64,000 nucleotides of DNA from Arthrobacter sp. SLBN-122 (GTDB lineage Bacteria > Actinomycetota > Actinomycetes > Actinomycetales > Micrococcaceae). The position numbers and the translations under genes were made by a program. This document shows positions 25,710-35,374 of this stretch, piece after piece (positions within the stretch are counted from its first letter, which is position 1; each line of letters opens with the position of its first letter). The stretch is from NCBI RefSeq assembly GCF_006715165.1, contig NZ_VFMS01000001.1, positions 3,286,001-3,350,000 of the forward strand, in the 5' to 3' direction. Below the pieces are notes generated by a model that was not told where the DNA came from, did not search any database, and saw only the letters and a program-made list of their open reading frames with translations.

Positions 25710-27437
25710 CTAGATCCAGGACGGCATCCACATCCGGACCTTCCAGTCGACGTAGGGGATGACTTCCGCGGCCCAGACCGGGTAGAAGAACGCCGACAGC
25801 AGGACTGCCGCTGCAAGGAACAGGACCACCAGGTACATCCCGGAGCGCCGGCGCCAGGGCGGGTCCGTGGCCCGGCCCAGGACCAGCCCCAGGCAGTACA
25901 CCAGCGCCAGGACCAGGAACGGTTCGAAGGACACTGCGTAGAAGTAGAACATGGTCCGCTCCGGGTACATGAACCACGGCAGGTAGCCCGCGCCGACGCC
26001 GGCCAGCACAGCCCCGGCCCGCCAGTCCCGGCGTCCCAGCCACCAGAAGAGCAGGACCACCAGGGAGATGGCTGCGGCCCACCAAATCAGCGGGTTCCCG
26101 ACAGACAGGATGGCGGAGGTGCACTTTTCCACGGCACAGCCCGGGGTGCCCTGGGGCGGGGATTCATAAAAGAACGACGTCGGCCGCCCCATCACCAGCC
26201 AGCTCCACGCGCTTGCCTGGTAGGGGTGCTCGGAGCTCAGTCCCTGATGGAACTTGTACGCTTCGAGGTGGTAGTGAACAAGCGACCGGACGGAGTCGGG
26301 CAGCCAGCCCCATTCCGTTGAGGGGTTGGTCTCAGCCCAGTGGCGGAAGTAGGCGTTGTCCGACAGGAACCAGCCAGTCCAGGTGGTGGAGTAGACGATC
26401 GCTGCCACCGGCACCATGGCGGTGAAGGCGGGAATGCCGTCCCGGATCACGCCGCCGCTGATCCAGCCGCGGATGCCCGCCACGCGCCGGGCGCTGAGAT
26501 CCCACAGCACGGTGAGGAGGCCGAATCCGGCGAGGAAGAACAGGCCGGACCACTTGGTGCCCACCGCGAGGCCTAGGCAGACCCCGGCAGCCACCCGCCA
26601 CCAGCGCACCCCCAGCCATGGCCCGGACAGCAGCGCCCCGGCCGGGGGCTGTCCGCCGTTGGCGGCAGCGGCCCGGGCGAGCCGGGCGGCCAGGCGCCGC
26701 CGCCCGTCGTCGCGGTCCATCAGCAGGGCGCCGAAGGCGGCCAGGATCCAGAACGTAAGGAAGATGTCCAGCAGGGACGTCCGGGACATCACCAGATGGT
26801 GGCCGTCGACGGCGAGGAGCAGCCCCGCGGCGCCGGCGAGCGGAAGTGAGCGGAACAGTTTCAGGGCGATCAGGGAGACCAGCAGCACTGTCAGGGTGCC
26901 GGTGAGGGCTGCGGCGAAGCGCCAGCCATAAGGGTTCTCCGGCCCGAACAGCCACATGCCGGCTGCAATCATCCACTTGCCCACGGGCGGGTGGACCACA
27001 TACTCGGGTGTGTTCAACAGGACGTCAGGGTTGCCGGCGTTGAAGGAATCATTTGCCTTGTCCGGCCAGCTGCGTTCGTAGCCGCTGATGAGGTACGAGT
27101 AGGCGTCTTTGACGTAGTACGTTTCGTCGAACACCAGCTTGTGCGGCACCTCGAGGCGGATGAAGCGGAGGAGGCCGCCGGCCACTGCCGTCAGGACCGG
27201 GACCAGTACGAACCAGAGCCGGAGCGTCGGTGGGTAGTCCCGCCAGGACGTGCCGGCCCCCATCAGCCTTGCCCTCAGGGCCTCGACCGTGAACGCCTCG
27301 TCCGGCCGGCTGATCCAGGGGCGGGCAACCTTCCCTGCAGGCTTCGTCCCGGTTGCTCCTGCTCCGGCAGGGGATTCCGCCGGGCCGGGGTTCCCGGGCC
27401 CCGTGGGCCGCGTCGAGGTCTGCGTCACGAGCCCCAT
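25710..27437 (-). CDS. pmt: Protein O-mannosyltransferase (dolichyl/polyprenyl-phosphate-mannose type)
   Basis: 575 residues, GT39 family. After a Pro/Gly-rich cytoplasmic start, the first helix leads to the Asp104-Glu105 motif (KLVFDETYYVKDAYSYL) in the first external loop, which is catalytic in Pmt proteins. HPPVGKW, GWRFAAALTG and about ten helices follow. It mannosylates exported proteins from polyprenyl-P-mannose on the outer face of the membrane. ATG 27437 lies 45 bp from the divergent rsmI start, with AAAGG upstream. The frame continues upstream but only as rsmI antisense. Divergent pairing with rsmI is conserved in actinobacteria. Confidence 0.95.
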   Translation of the reverse strand: MGLVTQTSTRPTGPGNPGPAESPAGAGATGTKPAGKVARPWISRPDEAFTVEALRARLMGAGTSWRDYPPTLRLWFVLVPVLTAVAGGLLRFIRLEVPHKLVFDETYYVKDAYSYLISGYERSWPDKANDSFNAGNPDVLLNTPEYVVHPPVGKWMIAAGMWLFGPENPYGWRFAAALTGTLTVLLVSLIALKLFRSLPLAGAAGLLLAVDGHHLVMSRTSLLDIFLTFWILAAFGALLMDRDDGRRRLAARLARAAAANGGQPPAGALLSGPWLGVRWWRVAAGVCLGLAVGTKWSGLFFLAGFGLLTVLWDLSARRVAGIRGWISGGVIRDGIPAFTAMVPVAAIVYSTTWTGWFLSDNAYFRHWAETNPSTEWGWLPDSVRSLVHYHLEAYKFHQGLSSEHPYQASAWSWLVMGRPTSFFYESPPQGTPGCAVEKCTSAILSVGNPLIWWAAAISLVVLLFWWLGRRDWRAGAVLAGVGAGYLPWFMYPERTMFYFYAVSFEPFLVLALVYCLGLVLGRATDPPWRRRSGMYLVVLFLAAAVLLSAFFYPVWAAEVIPYVDWKVRMWMPSWI

Positions 27438-27470
27438 GCTACCTTTTGCGGCTGGAAGACCCGGCGGCAG

Positions 27471-27476
27471 TAGGCT
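27471..27476 (+). promoter_or_regulatory. Leaderless -10 box for rsmI
   Basis: TAGGCT, 6 nt (TGGGAG), then GTG 27483. GGGAG directly abutting the GTG is too close for a Shine-Dalgarno. Confidence 0.6.
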
Positions 27477-27482
27477 TGGGAG

Positions 27483-28358
27483 GTGGACCCCAACCCCAGC
27501 CCCCTTTCCGAATCCGGCCCTGCGACCGCGGGACGGATCGTCCTTGCCGCCACTCCCATTGGAAACACCGGAGATGCCTCCGCCCGGCTGGTGGAGCTGC
27601 TGGGTACCGCGGACATTGTGGCCGCCGAGGACACGCGGCGCCTGCACCGCCTGGTCCAAAGCCTTGGCGTTGCCGTCGCGGGACGCGTCATCAGCTACCA
27701 CGAACACAACGAGGCCACCAGGACTTCTGAACTCCTGGACCAGGTGCGTGCCGGCAGCACCCTCCTCATGGTCACCGACGCCGGGATGCCGGCGGTCTCT
27801 GATCCCGGTTTCCGGCTGGTGGAGGGTGCCATCGCGGCCGGACTTCCCGTCACCGCAGTCCCCGGGCCCTCCGCAGTCCTCACGGCGCTGGCATTGTCCG
27901 GCCTGCCCACGGACCGGTTCTGCTTCGAGGGGTTCCTTCCCCGCAAGGCCGGCGAACGGGCCTCCCGCCTGGCTGACCTTGCCGGGGAGCGGCGGACCAT
28001 GGTGTTCTTCGAGGCACCGCACCGGCTGGAAGCCATGCTGCGCGCGCTGCGCGAGAGGTTCGGGCCGGACCGCCGCATTGCGGTATGCCGGGAACTGACC
28101 AAAACCTACGAAGAAGTCATCCGCGGCACTGTTGGCGAATTGCTCCAGTGGGCTGAGGATACCGAGGTCCGCGGCGAGATCGCCGTGGTGCTCGGCGGGG
28201 CACCGGAACAGGCGGCCGGCACGCCGGAGGACCACGTGGCCGCGGTCAACGAACTGGTGGCCCAGGGCATCCGGTTGAAGGAGGCCGTCGCCGCCGTCGC
28301 CGAGGATGTCCGGGTCAGCAAACGGGAGCTCTACTCCGCTGTCCTCGCTGCCCGGTAG
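27483..28358 (+). CDS. rsmI: 16S rRNA (cytidine1402-2'-O)-methyltransferase
   Basis: 291 residues. This SAM-dependent enzyme methylates the ribose of C1402 in the ribosomal P site. ATPIGNTGDASARLVELL, AAEDTRRLHRL, SYHEHNE, VTDAGMPAVSDPG and VPGPSAVLTALALSGLP form the tetrapyrrole-methylase-like fold. EAPHRL and CRELTKTYEE are in the second half. The start GTG 27483 has a leaderless-type promoter. It is divergent from pmt. Confidence 0.96.
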   Translation: MDPNPSPLSESGPATAGRIVLAATPIGNTGDASARLVELLGTADIVAAEDTRRLHRLVQSLGVAVAGRVISYHEHNEATRTSELLDQVRAGSTLLMVTDAGMPAVSDPGFRLVEGAIAAGLPVTAVPGPSAVLTALALSGLPTDRFCFEGFLPRKAGERASRLADLAGERRTMVFFEAPHRLEAMLRALRERFGPDRRIAVCRELTKTYEEVIRGTVGELLQWAEDTEVRGEIAVVLGGAPEQAAGTPEDHVAAVNELVAQGIRLKEAVAAVAEDVRVSKRELYSAVLAAR

Positions 28359-28454
28359 GCAGCACCCAATCCAGCCTCCGCCTCCTGTGCAGGTGCACAG
28401 GGTAGCCGCGATTCCGCAGTGCGCAACGGCGTAGACCGGGGGAGTGGCCCGCAG

Positions 28455-28460
28455 TAGTCT
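28455..28460 (+). promoter_or_regulatory. Putative -10 box for the aldehyde dehydrogenase gene
   Basis: TAGTCT, about 80 nt before the GTG at 28541. A CTGTGC-AGGT-GCACAG hairpin lies further upstream, near 28385-28400. Confidence 0.35.
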
Positions 28461-28540
28461 GGCTGTTAATCAGCCCCATGATCCCGGTCACTCCGGCCGC
28501 GGCGACGGGCTGCCACAACCCTACTGACGAGGGAGTCATC

Positions 28541-30040
28541 GTGACTGTCACTGCACAGCCGGCCGTTACCGCCGAGCGCGAAACCCGGCTTTTGGCCTCC
28601 GTTCCCACCGGACTGCTCATCAATGGTGAGTGGCGCGACGCCGCATCAGGCAAGACGTTCGACGTCGAGGATCCCGCCACCGGGAAGGTGCTGCTGAGCA
28701 TTGCCGACGCCGGTCCCGAGGATGGTGCGGCAGCCCTGGATGCCGCCGCAGCCGCCCAGGAATCCTGGGCAAAGGTGCCGCCCCGTGAACGCGGCGAAAT
28801 CCTTCGCCGGGCCTTCGACCTGGTGACTGAACGCGCAGACGACTTCGCCCTCCTGATGACCCTGGAAATGGGCAAGCCCCTGGCCGAAGCCCGCGGTGAA
28901 GTGACGTACGGCGCTGAGTTCCTGCGCTGGTTCTCCGAAGAAGCCGTCCGGGCTTTCGGACGCTACTCGGTCTCGCCCGACGGCAAGTCCCGCCTCCTGG
29001 TCACCAAGAAGCCCGTAGGCCCCTGCCTGCTGATCACCCCCTGGAACTTCCCGCTGGCCATGGCCACCCGCAAGATCGCACCGGCCGTCGGCGCCGGCTG
29101 CACCATGGTGCTGAAGTCGGCCAACCTGACGCCCCTGACGTCGCAGCTTTTCGCTGCCGTTATGCAGGAGGCAGGCCTGCCCGCCGGTGTCCTGAACGTC
29201 ATCCCCACCTCCACCGCAGGAGCCACCACCGGGCCGTTGATCAAGGACTACCGCCTGCGCAAGCTGTCCTTCACCGGCTCCACCGAAGTGGGACGCCGCC
29301 TGCTGGCAGATGCGTCCGAAACCGTGCTGCGGACCTCGATGGAACTGGGCGGCAATGCCCCGTTCCTGGTCTTCGAGGACGCAGACCTGGACGCTGCCGT
29401 CAGCGGCGCCATGCTGGCGAAGCTCCGGAACATGGGCGAAGCCTGCACCGCGGCCAACCGCTTCATCGTCCACGAGTCCGTTGCCGCTGAATTCGCGGAG
29501 AAGTTCGCCGCGAAGATGAAGGAGATGACCACTGCCCGCGGCACCGAGCCCGAGTCCAAGGTGGGCCCGCTGATCGACGCCAAGAGCCGGGACAAGGTCC
29601 ACGAGCTGGTGTCCGACGCCGTTGCCTCCGGCGCCAAAGCCGTCCTGGGCGGCGGGCCGGTGGAGGGTCCTGGCTACTTCTACCAGCCCACCATCCTTTC
29701 CGGCGTCACCGAAGGCACCCGGATCCTGTCCGAGGAGATCTTCGGCCCCGTGGCTCCGATCATCACCTTCAGCAGCGAGGACGACGCTGTGCGGCTGGCC
29801 AACAACACCGAATACGGGCTGGTGGCCTACGTCTTCACCAAGGACCTGAACCGCGGCATCCGGATGGGCGAAAAGCTCGAAACCGGCATGCTGGGCCTGA
29901 ACGCCGGCGTCATCTCCAACGCCGCCGCACCCTTCGGCGGCGTGAAGCAGTCCGGCCTGGGCCGCGAAGGCGGGCTGGAAGGCATCGAGGAATACCTCTA
30001 CACGCAGTACATCGGCATCGCAGACCCCTACGCCGGCTAG
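28541..30040 (+). CDS. gabD: NAD(P)-dependent succinate-semialdehyde dehydrogenase
   Basis: 499 residues of the aldehyde dehydrogenase superfamily. It has the cofactor motifs TPWNFPLAMATRKIAPA and FTGSTEVGRRL, the catalytic Glu in MELGGNAPF and the nucleophilic Cys in NMGEACTAANR. The GEACTAANR context is typical of succinate-semialdehyde dehydrogenases, which oxidise succinate semialdehyde to succinate. The exact substrate is inferred. Start GTG 28541 has GAGGGAG 5-6 nt upstream; an in-frame ATG exists at 28478. A terminator follows. Confidence 0.9.
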   Translation: MTVTAQPAVTAERETRLLASVPTGLLINGEWRDAASGKTFDVEDPATGKVLLSIADAGPEDGAAALDAAAAAQESWAKVPPRERGEILRRAFDLVTERADDFALLMTLEMGKPLAEARGEVTYGAEFLRWFSEEAVRAFGRYSVSPDGKSRLLVTKKPVGPCLLITPWNFPLAMATRKIAPAVGAGCTMVLKSANLTPLTSQLFAAVMQEAGLPAGVLNVIPTSTAGATTGPLIKDYRLRKLSFTGSTEVGRRLLADASETVLRTSMELGGNAPFLVFEDADLDAAVSGAMLAKLRNMGEACTAANRFIVHESVAAEFAEKFAAKMKEMTTARGTEPESKVGPLIDAKSRDKVHELVSDAVASGAKAVLGGGPVEGPGYFYQPTILSGVTEGTRILSEEIFGPVAPIITFSSEDDAVRLANNTEYGLVAYVFTKDLNRGIRMGEKLETGMLGLNAGVISNAAAPFGGVKQSGLGREGGLEGIEEYLYTQYIGIADPYAG

Positions 30041-30064
30041 ACCCGGCGGTTACCCAACCCTCAT

Positions 30065-30102
30065 GTGCCGGCCGGGGCTTCCCCGGCCGGCACTTCCCGT
30101 TT
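30065..30102 (+). terminator. Terminator between gabD and the convergent transglutaminase-like gene
   Basis: GTGCCGGCCGGGG (30065-30077), 3-nt loop, CCCCGGCCGGCAC (30081-30093), then TTCCCGTTT. A 13-bp perfect stem. Confidence 0.8.
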
Positions 30103-32623
30103 AACCCCGCCCGGCCCTGCCGCCGTCGTCGGCCGCTTCTGCCCTGGAACGCCCTCCTGCGGTCGGTTGCACCGGCTTCACGGGCCGGAAGCCCGCCGCA
30201 GCGTGCACCGCTTTGCGAATGGCCCTGCCAGCTGCGCTGAATGGCATCCGGAGCAGCAGGCCCAGCCTGAGGGTGACCGACGGCGGAAGCCACGCCGCTG
30301 CCAGGCGCCTGGGAAGGGTGGCGGTCGCCCGGAGGGAAGTTTCCACGGCAGCCACACCCGCAGCAACGTCCTCTGCAGGGGTGCCGGTGCCCGGGACGGC
30401 GCCGCCCGGGCGGCCGTACCGGTACTGTTCAAACGCCGAGGTGATAAACGACACTGCCTGGTGCGCGTCCTGGTCCATGCCGCCAGGCTCGCCCAGCAGT
30501 TCAGCACGGAACCGGGCTGAGTAGGCCCTGGGCGTCTCGCTGTCCGCGGCGGGCAGGCCGTAATCGGTGCCAAGATCCTCGATCTCATTCCATGCCAGCG
30601 GGACTGCCAGGTCCGGGTCCTTTGGACGCAGCCGCCGCGACCTGGTGCCCACGCGGACCAAGTGCGGAGCAGCCGCAAGGAGAACCAGTCCCATGACGGC
30701 GGCCGCACCAAGGAGCCAGGGCATCAGCTGCGGGCCCTCGCCCGTGCTGCTGCCGCCGGTACCGGGGACGGCTTGCGCGGTGGCGCTGGGGGATGCGGCG
30801 GGAACCGGTGCCGTGTCCGGAATGAGGCCGTCATTGTTTCCCAGGGAATCCGGAACGGAAGGTGCAGAGGCTTCGGTGGCGTAGTCCGGCACCACCCCGC
30901 GGGACGGCGTTGGTTCGAACGGCACCCAGCCCAAGCCCTGGAAGTAGAGTTCCGGCCAGGCATGGGCGTCGCGCGCATCCGCCTCATATTCGGGGAGGGC
31001 GCCCTGGCCGGAGACGGTTACGGTGGCCCCGGTCAGCCTGCCGGGGGCATAACCCACGGCGATCCTGCTGGGGATGCCTTCCAATCTGGCCATCACCGCC
31101 ATCGCCGAGGCGTAGTGGATGCAGTAACCGCTCTTTTGCTGCAGGAAGTCGGCCAGGACGGAAAGGCCGTTGCCGTCGTAGCCGCCCTGCACCGGAGACT
31201 GCAGCGAGTACGTGAACTCGGACGAGCGCAGGTACTTCTGGATGGCCATGGCCTTCTGGTAAGGCGTCCCCGCAGCTCCAGTCACGGTCCGCGCAGTGTT
31301 CTTGACGATGTCAGGGACATTGCCGGGAATCCTGGTGAAGATGTCCGGAATACCCCGTACCGGCGCTGACGACTGGGCCAGGAGCACAGCGGAAAGCTTG
31401 GGTACTGCAGAGGTCACCAGGTACTCCTGGCGCCGCGTTGTGGTGTCGGTGCCCTTGATGCTCAGCGTGGCGGGATCCCACGTCCATTGGCCGCCGAGCC
31501 CGCGGATGGTTTCGGGTGCGTAGGGGACCGGCAGGTAGGGGCTGGTGAAGGCGCCGGCGTCGATGGCTGTCACCAGCCGCACCTGCTCGTCGGCCAGGAC
31601 CGCATACCCGGGGTCGATCCGGCCGTCAAGGGGCACCCTGGACGCGGTGCGGTCGTCCGGTCCCCACGAATCGCCGTCGAAATTGTCCACTGTGACAGAG
31701 CGCAGGTAGAGGGGGTTGGGCGAATTGGTGGCGTAGGTGATCCTGCCGCTTCCGTCCGGCGTGCGGAGACTGCTTCCGAGGGTGATCATCGGGTTCAGGC
31801 CGGTGGAGGCACCCCACGGGTTGAGCCGTGAGCCCTGCGGGAAGGTGCCGCGGTCGAACCCGGGAATTGCCAGGGGCAGCAGCAGGGTGGCCACCAGGGC
31901 CACGGCCCCCGTCAGCACCGCCCTGCGCAGCAGGCCGGGGCTCCTGGCCGATGCGCCCTGCAACCTGCCGTCAGGGGCAAACCACTGGCTGCAGGCAAGG
32001 ATCAACAGGTATCCCGCCACGGTGGCAACGAAACTCCACACCCCCACACTCTGCGGTTTGATCATGGCCGGAACCACCAGCAGGGCAAGCAAACCGGTGC
32101 CGGAGGCGGCCGGCATCCCCAGCGGCACCGCGAGTGCGTCGACCAGGATGACCGCCAGGCCAAGCACCGCGCAGACCACCATGACGATGCCGGCGTTGGG
32201 TGCCACGGGGGCTGTCTCTGCCAGGACTGTCTCGCTGGCCCGCCGGATGAGCCGGTCCAGCTCCGGGAGAGTGGCGCCGGTGGGGACCACCCAAAGGAAA
32301 CTGGAGCTGCGGAAGAACGTCAAGGTCAGGACGGCGCCCAGTGCCACGAACCCGCCTGCGGTAACCAGCAGGGGCTGGGCGCGGACGGAACGCAGGACGG
32401 CCAGTGTGAAGGCCACCACCAGCACCGTGGTCATCGCCGGCCAATACCAGTTCCAGCCGCGCAGGACACCGTTCAGGGACATTGCGGCCCCGCAAACAGC
32501 CACCGTAATCGATGCCGCCATGGCCCACGGGTAGGTGCCGGCACGGACACGGCCTGGGGACATCGCCGGACGTGGCTGTGCCTCGTGCCCGGCACCAGTT
32601 GGCCGGGCAGGTGCCATGGTCAT
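30101..32623 (-). CDS. DUF3488 / transglutaminase-like membrane protein (TgpA type)
   Basis: 840 residues. About six to seven helices (30-220) are followed by an extracytoplasmic transglutaminase-like domain with the catalytic Cys in QKSGYCIHYASAMAVMARL and the His in ADARDAHAWPELYF. A Ser/Pro-rich linker, another helix and a C-terminal DUF4129-like cytoplasmic part end the protein. The last gene of moxR-DUF58-tgpA on the minus strand; its ATG overlaps the DUF58 stop (ATGA). Substrate unknown. Such trios are proposed to act as chaperone and protease/crosslinking systems at the membrane. Confidence 0.9.
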   Translation of the reverse strand: MTMAPARPTGAGHEAQPRPAMSPGRVRAGTYPWAMAASITVAVCGAAMSLNGVLRGWNWYWPAMTTVLVVAFTLAVLRSVRAQPLLVTAGGFVALGAVLTLTFFRSSSFLWVVPTGATLPELDRLIRRASETVLAETAPVAPNAGIVMVVCAVLGLAVILVDALAVPLGMPAASGTGLLALLVVPAMIKPQSVGVWSFVATVAGYLLILACSQWFAPDGRLQGASARSPGLLRRAVLTGAVALVATLLLPLAIPGFDRGTFPQGSRLNPWGASTGLNPMITLGSSLRTPDGSGRITYATNSPNPLYLRSVTVDNFDGDSWGPDDRTASRVPLDGRIDPGYAVLADEQVRLVTAIDAGAFTSPYLPVPYAPETIRGLGGQWTWDPATLSIKGTDTTTRRQEYLVTSAVPKLSAVLLAQSSAPVRGIPDIFTRIPGNVPDIVKNTARTVTGAAGTPYQKAMAIQKYLRSSEFTYSLQSPVQGGYDGNGLSVLADFLQQKSGYCIHYASAMAVMARLEGIPSRIAVGYAPGRLTGATVTVSGQGALPEYEADARDAHAWPELYFQGLGWVPFEPTPSRGVVPDYATEASAPSVPDSLGNNDGLIPDTAPVPAASPSATAQAVPGTGGSSTGEGPQLMPWLLGAAAVMGLVLLAAAPHLVRVGTRSRRLRPKDPDLAVPLAWNEIEDLGTDYGLPAADSETPRAYSARFRAELLGEPGGMDQDAHQAVSFITSAFEQYRYGRPGGAVPGTGTPAEDVAAGVAAVETSLRATATLPRRLAAAWLPPSVTLRLGLLLRMPFSAAGRAIRKAVHAAAGFRPVKPVQPTAGGRSRAEAADDGGRAGRG

Positions 32624-34101
32624 GTGGCCACCCCCGCCCCGCGTCGGACCTCCGATGCCGGAGCCACCGGCAGCGCCGCGTCCTGGTCCAACTGGCCCCA
32701 GGCCGTGCCCAGCCGGGTCGTCGGCGCCACGGCCTGCGCCCGCCAGCCGCCCTGCCGCAGCACCTCCAGGACCTCCTGGAAATCCGAAGGGCGTTCCACC
32801 GCCAGGATGGCGAAGGAGTTGGTGCCGTACGCCGCGGCCGGCGCCAGCGCCGTGGCCTCCTCGGGGGTAACGCGTCCCAGCACGGCGATCAAGGGGCCCC
32901 GCATCCGGTGGGCGGACAACTTGTCCATCAGTTGGTCATCGAAGGCCGGCGGCCCCTGCTCCACCCCTGCCGGCGTCCGCACCACCGGCACGCCCCTGCG
33001 CTCCGCGTACCTGTCGGGGGCCTCCCGATGGCTGCCGTCCCGGCGCAGGCCGTCCCGGCGGGGATGGACCGGCCCGGACAGATGGATTGCGGCCAGGCTT
33101 TCGGCTATTGACTGCAGCCCGGATGCCCCGCTGAATTCCTCCATGGCCGGTTCCGGGGCCGATGGCGAGTGCAGGAACGCCGGTTCCCCGCCGGTATCCA
33201 GCAGCCGAAGGCTGTAGTTGCGCTCCGCGAGGTGTGTGCTGACGGACATGGCGGCAACAACAGCCCACTCGAAGGTGTCGCTGGTGGCCGGTGCATGCCC
33301 CTCCGGGGCGGGCAGGCCCGGCATTGAAGTGCCGGGGCCGCCGCCGAATGCACCGGCCCGGTGGTCCAGGATGATGGTGGCCTCAGGCGTGGTGACGGAT
33401 TCCTCCTGCCGGACCATCAGGGATCCGTGCCTGGCTGTGGCGGGCCAGTGGACCCTGCGCATCGGGTCCCCGTGGCGGTACTCGCGGGTCATGATGTCGT
33501 CATCGCTTGGGTTCGCGCGGACACGGGTGGCGGTAACGCCGTCGCTGCCGCGCGCTCCGGCCAGCCCGGTGGCGGGCAGGACGACGGCGGCAGGCGTCAC
33601 GGTGAGGACGTCGCCGTCGTCAATGGCCTGGCGGTGCAGGGAGAGGCCGAAGGGGTCGGTGAACTCGGCCGTCACGGGCCCGATCCTGAACTGCCCCCGG
33701 TGCCTGGACGTGAGGTGGTACTCGTAGCGGCTTGTGCCGCCGGTGGCGGATCGGGACGGGAACCAGAAGGAAGGCGCCTGGCCGAAGTGCGCCGGCAGGC
33801 GCTCCTCCATGGCCACGCGTCCGCTGCCCGGGCCCGTCCTGGCCACCGCAAGGTGCACCGTTGCCGGGGCTGAGGTTTCCACGGGGGAGGGGTTGAATTC
33901 GCGGTAGACGCGGAAGCGCGGTTTGACCAGCCGGATGCCGGCAAGGGAGACCAGCGGCAGGACCAGCAGCAGCAGGGCCAGCGTCAGGAGGTCGCGGCGC
34001 CCCATGACCTGGGCCGCTGCCAGGGTGAACGCCCCGGCAGCGAGCATGCCCCAGCCGCGCCTGGTGAACAGGTGCCGCGGAAGCTTGTCCAGCAGGGCCA
34101 T
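32620..34101 (-). CDS. DUF58 domain protein (MoxR-associated)
   Basis: 493 residues. Two hydrophobic segments at about 15-52 anchor the protein. The DUF58 core appears as REYRHGDPMRRVHWPATARH with the preceding YHLTSRHRGQFRIGPVTAEF. It resembles a von Willebrand A-like fold and pairs with MoxR AAA+ ATPases. It starts 9 bp after the moxR stop and overlaps tgpA by 4 bp, so the three form one operon. Confidence 0.9.
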   Translation of the reverse strand: MALLDKLPRHLFTRRGWGMLAAGAFTLAAAQVMGRRDLLTLALLLLVLPLVSLAGIRLVKPRFRVYREFNPSPVETSAPATVHLAVARTGPGSGRVAMEERLPAHFGQAPSFWFPSRSATGGTSRYEYHLTSRHRGQFRIGPVTAEFTDPFGLSLHRQAIDDGDVLTVTPAAVVLPATGLAGARGSDGVTATRVRANPSDDDIMTREYRHGDPMRRVHWPATARHGSLMVRQEESVTTPEATIILDHRAGAFGGGPGTSMPGLPAPEGHAPATSDTFEWAVVAAMSVSTHLAERNYSLRLLDTGGEPAFLHSPSAPEPAMEEFSGASGLQSIAESLAAIHLSGPVHPRRDGLRRDGSHREAPDRYAERRGVPVVRTPAGVEQGPPAFDDQLMDKLSAHRMRGPLIAVLGRVTPEEATALAPAAAYGTNSFAILAVERPSDFQEVLEVLRQGGWRAQAVAPTTRLGTAWGQLDQDAALPVAPASEVRRGAGVAT

Positions 34102-34110
34102 GGTCCGCGC

Positions 34111-35211
34111 CTAGTGGTTCCTGCTGCCGGCAGCGGCCGCGGCCCGGCTCGGCTGCCCGGTCTGGGCCTGCGGCACGGGCAGCCGGGACAGGATGCCCCG
34201 CAGCACGCTGTGCGGGGTCTCGCCTGCGCCCGCTGCCTTTCGGTCCAGGATGATGCGGTGCGCCAGGACGGCCTCGGCCACGTCCCGGACATCGTCCGGC
34301 AGGACAAAGTCGCGTCCGTCGAGGGCGGCTGAGGCCTTTGCGGCGCGCAGCAACTGCAGCATGGAGCGGGGACTGGCGCCCAGCCGCAGCAGCGGGCTCT
34401 CCCTGGTGGCCCTGCCCACTGACACCGTGTATTCCTTGACCGCTTCAGAGACATAGACCTGCTGGACGGTGGCGGTCATCGCTGCCACGTCCGCCGCCGT
34501 GACGACCGGGGAGACATTGGCCAGCGGCGAGACCGCCTGGTGGGTTTCGAGCATCTCGATCTCTGCGGCCTTGTCCGGGTAGCCCATGGAAATCCGGGCC
34601 ATGAACCGGTCCCGCTGGGCCTCGGGCAGGGGATACGTGCCCTCCATTTCAATGGGGTTCTGGGTGGCCACCACCATGAACGGCTCATCCAGCTTGTAGG
34701 ACGTACCGTCCACCGTGACCTGGTGCTCCTCCATGCATTCCAGCAGTGCGGACTGGGTCTTGGCGGAGGCGCGGTTGATTTCGTCGCCGATGACGATGTT
34801 CGCGAAGACCGCACCCGGCCGGAATTCGAAGAGCCTGGAGGCCTGGTTGTAGATGGAAACCCCGGTGACGTCGGAGGGCAGCAGGTCCGGGGTGAACTGG
34901 ATGCGGTTGACGGTGCAGTCGATGGTCCGGGCGAGGGTCTTTGCCAGCAGGGTCTTTCCGACGCCGGGCACGTCCTCCAGCAGCAGGTGGCCCTGCGCGA
35001 GCAGGACTGTGAGGGCCAGCTTGGCGGCGTCGGACTTGCCGTCGATGACAGTGTCGACCGTGGTGAGGATGCGCTGCGCCGCGGCGTGGAAGGACCCCGA
35101 GTCCATGGCCGCCGGCCGGTGCCCGTTCAGGTGGCTGACGGAATCGGCGACGCCGGCCAGGTTCAGGTTCGGTGCGCTGGCATTGTTGGCAGTGCGTCGG
35201 TGGGGTTCCAT
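34111..35211 (-). CDS. MoxR-family AAA+ ATPase
   Basis: 366 residues. Walker A GVGKT sits in LLLEDVPGVGKTLLAKTLA. Walker B appears as IVIGDEINRASAKTQSALLE, sensor 1 as VVATQNPIEMEGTYPLPEAQ (with the Arg finger region DRFM), then a lid domain with GASPRSMLQLLRAAKA. MoxR ATPases act as chaperones that activate partner proteins. ATG 35211 has AAAGG 6 nt upstream; the frame is open to 35253. First gene of the operon with DUF58 and TgpA. The RDD/SpoIIM pair that often joins this operon is 9 kb away. Confidence 0.93.
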   Translation of the reverse strand: MEPHRRTANNASAPNLNLAGVADSVSHLNGHRPAAMDSGSFHAAAQRILTTVDTVIDGKSDAAKLALTVLLAQGHLLLEDVPGVGKTLLAKTLARTIDCTVNRIQFTPDLLPSDVTGVSIYNQASRLFEFRPGAVFANIVIGDEINRASAKTQSALLECMEEHQVTVDGTSYKLDEPFMVVATQNPIEMEGTYPLPEAQRDRFMARISMGYPDKAAEIEMLETHQAVSPLANVSPVVTAADVAAMTATVQQVYVSEAVKEYTVSVGRATRESPLLRLGASPRSMLQLLRAAKASAALDGRDFVLPDDVRDVAEAVLAHRIILDRKAAGAGETPHSVLRGILSRLPVPQAQTGQPSRAAAAAGSRNH

Positions 35212-35362
35212 CGGCAACCTTTCAGCCCGGGGTTCACCTGGACGGGACAGCAAGCCTGCCTTCGCCCCTTGGTGGGCGTGCGCGTGTGTTCGTTCCAGAC
35301 TACTAACACAACTGCCGTGCCTGACAGAGAGTTCCGGTAAATATAGGGGTACCTTCGGCCGA

Positions 35363-35368
35363 TAGTGT
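35363..35368 (+). promoter_or_regulatory. Leaderless -10 box for tatD
   Basis: TAGTGT, 6 nt, then ATG 35375. Confidence 0.5.
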
Positions 35369-35374
35369 GGGTGG

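Noticed and set aside
27438..28235. N-terminal extension of the mannosyltransferase frame across rsmI
   Set aside because: The extension is antisense to rsmI and has no similarity; the Pmt fold begins after 27437.
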